NCBI GenBank assembly: GCA_021160765.1 | Contig: JAGHBW010000221.1 | Location: forward strand, 1-8,876 | Direction of reading: 5' to 3' | DNA: 8,876 bases | Source: Thermoplasmata archaeon | GTDB taxonomy: Archaea; Thermoplasmatota; Penumbrarchaeia; Penumbrarchaeales; EX4484-36 | The notes under the pieces: model-generated | Told to the model about the DNA's origin: nothing | The model's database searches: none | What the model saw: only the letters and a program-made list of their open reading frames with translations | In this document: piece by piece, positions 6,418 to 8,876 of the stretch | How positions within the stretch are numbered: position 1 is the first letter of the stretch | Layout: the number at the start of each line of letters is the position of its first letter | Program-made: the position numbers and the translations under genes

Positions 6418-7433
6418 TTTATGGGTGGATAGCCAAAGAGCACTGCTTCCAACTCCCAGGGGGAGAGAAGTATACATCCCACCTCGCTGTATGCAGAAGA
6501 ATCATCAAAGGTTATCCGTGGACAGGCAGTGTTTACTATAACTTTGAGGGAGAGGTCCCTGACTTGCCCCGGGGTTAGAACCTCTGATGTGATCAAAATC
6601 ACATCAATACCTCTCTCCTCTAGCATCTCTTTTAGCTCTTCAGCCAATCTCCTCCTGCTCTGCCCAATTAGGTAGGATATGTATATCCCCACGGGCTCCC
6701 CGGAGTCCAACAACTCCCGGGCTTTAAGAAGTGTGCTGTATCTTCTGCGGATAAATCTCTCCCTCTCATTAGCGTCCACCTCCCCCCACCTCACACCCAC
6801 AGGGTCAAGAACTAAAACTCTTTTTCCTGTTGAAAGCATCACTCCCCGGGGATGAAACTCTCCTGTTCCGATGTATAGGAAAAGATCAACCAGATCCTTA
6901 ACTGCTCTGGCCGCCGAAAGGTCACATCCAAGGACCTGCCCGGGGAAGAAGAGCCTCTTACCTCCCTTCCCAATGAACACTTTGAAACCCTCGCCTTCAA
7001 GAACATTTTTTGCAAGTTGTATCAGAGTCCTGTGCTGGGCAGTGGTCAGGAGGCCTACGGAGAGTGGGGGTTTTAAGGGAATCCTGCGGAGGATTGTTTC
7101 TATGCCTTCTTCATCCACTACCCTTCTTAAGGGAACGCTCAGATAACGGCCTTTAAAGGCAGGGTAAAGAGAGGGCATGGGGGTGTGGCCAAGGTCCAAA
7201 ACCCCAGAAAATCCATTAAGATCAGCAGGTGAGACGTCGCATGCGCCAAAAGATGGCCTTGAGGAGACAACCACCTCCTTGGCAGTCATTCCCTCCACAT
7301 ATTTGGATATCTCAGCAGAATGCCTTAGAAGTGCTGCAGGTAGCTTTAGAAGTATCCTCCTCCCCTCCCACCTCCGAATAGATTTGAGAAGTTTTTCATC
7401 CTCCACAGAATAGTGCTCTATGGGAAAGTCCAT
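6393..7433 (-). CDS. dph2: Dph2, radical [4Fe-4S] 3-amino-3-carboxypropyl transferase for diphthamide
   Basis: Dph2 carries out the first step of diphthamide synthesis: it cleaves S-adenosylmethionine with a [4Fe-4S] cluster and transfers the 3-amino-3-carboxypropyl group to a conserved His of elongation factor 2. Archaea use a homodimer of this single protein. At 346 residues the length is typical. The three cluster-binding cysteines, which are not in a CX3CX2C motif, are at 65 (FGACD), 170 (QVLGCD) and 304 (NTACPRI), one per repeat domain, closely matching the spacing of Pyrococcus Dph2 (59, 163, 287). Other family marks are DLGHTPMPSL (80-89), GLLTTAQH (127-134) and YIGTGEFHP (187-195). 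An additional Cys320 near the end is unlikely to be a ligand. A TATA box lies about 29 nt before the ATG, suggesting a leaderless transcript. The gene is transcribed divergently from the FAD oxidoreductase gene and converges on the archaeosortase gene with overlapping ends. The identification is firm. Confidence 0.96.
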   Translation of the reverse strand: MDFPIEHYSVEDEKLLKSIRRWEGRRILLKLPAALLRHSAEISKYVEGMTAKEVVVSSRPSFGACDVSPADLNGFSGVLDLGHTPMPSLYPAFKGRYLSVPLRRVVDEEGIETILRRIPLKPPLSVGLLTTAQHRTLIQLAKNVLEGEGFKVFIGKGGKRLFFPGQVLGCDLSAARAVKDLVDLFLYIGTGEFHPRGVMLSTGKRVLVLDPVGVRWGEVDANERERFIRRRYSTLLKARELLDSGEPVGIYISYLIGQSRRRLAEELKEMLEERGIDVILITSEVLTPGQVRDLSLKVIVNTACPRITFDDSSAYSEVGCILLSPWELEAVLFGYPPINYVLDEFE

Positions 7434-7454
7434 GGCCTGTCAAGATAATGAGAC

Positions 7455-7462
7455 CTTTTAAA
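7455..7462 (-). promoter_or_regulatory. TATA box of dph2 (leaderless)
   Basis: Read on the minus strand the box is TTTAAAAG, preceded by a purine-rich GGAAAC that could act as BRE. Its first base is 29 nt upstream of the dph2 ATG, so transcription would begin within a few bases of the start codon. No Shine-Dalgarno sequence is seen before the ATG, which fits a leaderless mRNA. Confidence 0.55.
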
Positions 7463-7573
7463 GTTTCCTTGTCTTAACGACTCTCAAAAACATGACAAAT
7501 CTGCACTTAACACAGCTACTTATATTTAAGATATCCCCTCTTTCCAGTTCTCTTTTTCCATAGTGCAATTGAA

Positions 7574-7581
7574 TTTATATA
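7574..7581 (+). promoter_or_regulatory. TATA box of the FAD oxidoreductase gene (leaderless)
   Basis: TTTATATA lies 30 nt before the ATG at 7604, putting the transcription start at or just before the start codon. The bases ahead of the ATG (TTCTACCAC) contain no ribosome binding site, as expected for a leaderless transcript. Confidence 0.6.
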
Positions 7582-7603
7582 TTGAGAAGTATTTTTCTAC
7601 CAC

Positions 7604-8876
7604 ATGACACACTACGACGTGATCGTTATTGGAGGAGGACCCACAGGCTCTGTTGCGGCAGGTACTTCTAAATTTTTCTATCCTGATAGAAGTGTTGCTG
7701 TATTCCGTCTGGAGAAAGAGATTGTTGTTCCCTGTAGCATTCCCTACATCTTCTCAACCTTGGGGAGTGTGGAAAAGAACCTCTCATCAGATGCAGGATT
7801 GAGGGAGAGAGGGATAGACATCTTCCTTGAGGAGGTCAAAGAGATAGACACCAAGGCTCACAAAATCATAACCAGTGGTGGAGAGTACACCTACAGCAAA
7901 CTTGTGTTAGCCACTGGGTCCCTTCCCAGACGGCTGCCTCTTGACGGTCTTGACGGAGAGGGTGTGTTCTACGTTAAAAAGAACGCTGATTACTTAAGGG
8001 AGCTCCACCGTTCTGTGATGGAAGCGGTGGATGTGGCCATAATAGGGGGTGGATTTATAGGCGTTGAGATGGCCGACGACCTCCTTGAAGCGGGGAAAAA
8101 TGTACACATTGTGGAGATGCTGGACAGAATCCTTCCGCTCACCTTTGATGGCGACTTCTCAGGAGAGGTTCAGCAGATCCTTGAAGCAAAGGGTGCTAAA
8201 ATACATCTTGGAGTTAAGGCAAAAAGGGTTGTGAGAGAAGGGAAGAAGGTCAAGGGTGTTGAACTTGAGGGAGGAGCGGTAATCCCAGCGGATGTTGTAA
8301 TTGTTGCCGCAGGTGCTCTACCGAACACAGAACTCGCCAGGCGAGCTGGGTTGAGGATCGGAGAGAGGGGGGGAATATGGGTGGATGAATACATGAGGAG
8401 CTCAGAGAAGGACATCTTCGCTGTGGGGGACTGTGCTGAGAGGAGGAGTTTCTTCACACAGAAGCCCATTCAGACATTCCTTGCATCTGTGGGTACAAGA
8501 GAGGCCAGGATCGCAGGAGCAAACCTCTTTGAATTGAAGATTCAGAAGCAGAACACCGGAACGGTAAATATATTCTCAACCTATGTGGGAGGAAGAGGTT
8601 TTGCCTCAGCAGGGCTCCCCGAATGGGCGGCTAGAAGGGAAGGCTTTGAACTCCTTGTCTCTCACATAGAGGCGCTGGATCATCATCCTGGATCCCTTCC
8701 AGGGTCTGAGAAGGTAAAATTAAAACTTATATTCTCAAAGGATGGGAAGAGGTTGATAGGCGCCCAGCTCTCCGCCGGCAGGAGTGCTGGTGAGATGATA
8801 AATGTGATAGGAGCGATCATTCAGAGTAGAATGACGGCGGAGGAGATAGCCTCCATGCAGGTGGGCACCCATCCAC
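7604..8876 (+). CDS. FAD-dependent CoA-disulfide reductase/NADH oxidase family protein (3' end missing)
   Basis: The window ends inside this gene after 424 complete codons with no stop. The protein is a two-dinucleotide-binding-domain flavoprotein of the single-cysteine disulfide reductase group, which includes CoA-disulfide reductases, NADH oxidases and peroxidases and uses NAD(P)H. An N-terminal FAD Rossmann motif VIVIGGGPTG is at 6-15. The single redox-active Cys44 lies in VVPCSIPY, the position of the Cys-sulfenic acid or mixed-disulfide residue in the family. The second ATG-type motif (VLATGSLP) is at 101-108, the NAD(P)H Rossmann motif AIIGGGFIGVEMA at 145-157, and the second FAD motif DIFAVGDCAE at 270-279. 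The dimerisation domain begins near 318, with HHPGSLPG at 360-367 and a GTHP motif at the cut end, so only the last few tens of residues should be missing. Substrate (CoA disulfide, oxygen, polysulfide or other) cannot be told from sequence. It has its own leaderless promoter, divergent from dph2. Confidence 0.9.
   Translation, partial: MTHYDVIVIGGGPTGSVAAGTSKFFYPDRSVAVFRLEKEIVVPCSIPYIFSTLGSVEKNLSSDAGLRERGIDIFLEEVKEIDTKAHKIITSGGEYTYSKLVLATGSLPRRLPLDGLDGEGVFYVKKNADYLRELHRSVMEAVDVAIIGGGFIGVEMADDLLEAGKNVHIVEMLDRILPLTFDGDFSGEVQQILEAKGAKIHLGVKAKRVVREGKKVKGVELEGGAVIPADVVIVAAGALPNTELARRAGLRIGERGGIWVDEYMRSSEKDIFAVGDCAERRSFFTQKPIQTFLASVGTREARIAGANLFELKIQKQNTGTVNIFSTYVGGRGFASAGLPEWAARREGFELLVSHIEALDHHPGSLPGSEKVKLKLIFSKDGKRLIGAQLSAGRSAGEMINVIGAIIQSRMTAEEIASMQVGTHP

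Larger units (their letters stand above)
7434..7603. promoter_or_regulatory. Divergent intergenic region between dph2 and the FAD oxidoreductase gene
   Basis: This 170-bp AT-rich stretch holds promoters for both flanking genes. Besides the two boxes listed separately, CTTATATTTAAG (7519-7530) reads as a TATA-like word on both strands and could be an extra or regulated start. No clear inverted-repeat operator is visible. A 23-codon forward frame from 7492 has no ribosome binding site and is not called. Confidence 0.6.

Noticed and set aside
6871..7413. Two forward open frames (91 and 78 codons) within dph2
   Set aside because: They are complements of firmly identified Dph2 codons and have low-complexity Ser/Arg-rich products.
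7492..7563. 23-codon forward frame in the divergent spacer
   Set aside because: It has no ribosome binding site, no TATA box at a suitable distance and no recognisable product; it spans the promoter elements of the flanking gene.
8170..8469. 99-codon minus-strand open frame near the window end
   Set aside because: The forward strand here carries the NAD(P)H and second FAD motifs of the flavoprotein gene, which has no listed stop only because the window ends.

Overview
The window is archaeal. Four of its six genes belong to archaeal or clearly archaeal-type families: a threonyl-tRNA synthetase with the archaea-specific N-terminal editing domain, a single-subunit Dph2 for diphthamide synthesis on elongation factor 2, an archaeosortase-type membrane cysteine protease/transpeptidase, and an M24B proline dipeptidase. 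Promoters look archaeal (TATA boxes about 25-30 nt upstream of inferred starts, two giving apparently leaderless mRNAs) and ribosome binding sites are GGAGG/GGTGA-like. The combination points to Euryarchaeota in the broad sense; I cannot name a lineage from sequence alone. Gene density is high and the genes are intact except where the window ends.

Layout. 1-81 is a perfect 39-bp inverted repeat around a 3-nt loop, lying exactly at the window edge. 82-274 is non-coding in the forward direction: a GC-richer stretch with three TTCGTAC copies and a possible decayed reverse-strand reading frame, then an AT-rich promoter. 275-2407 encodes a 710-residue charged helical/coiled-coil protein of unknown function. 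2454-4295 is thrS, 4312-5418 an Xaa-Pro dipeptidase and 5428-6417 an archaeosortase; these three follow each other with 46, 16 and 9 nt gaps (the first measured from the coiled-coil gene) and probably form one transcription unit. On the minus strand, dph2 (7433-6393) converges on the archaeosortase gene and their 3' ends overlap by 25 bp. A 170-bp divergent promoter region separates dph2 from a rightward FAD/NAD(P)H disulfide-reductase-like gene (CoA-disulfide reductase/NADH oxidase family) that runs off the end at 8876.

Working together: thrS and dph2 both serve translation (charging plus proofreading, and EF2 modification); the dipeptidase finishes peptide turnover; the archaeosortase acts at the membrane to process and anchor surface proteins, and no substrate with a C-terminal sorting signal is visible here. 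The least explained items are the terminal palindrome, the large helical protein, the Asp in place of the zinc-ligand Cys in ThrRS, and the altered CT-A-A active-site motif of the archaeosortase. I see no CRISPR array, tRNA, rRNA, intact insertion sequence or obvious defence system. I did not find a convincing wholly new multi-gene system.
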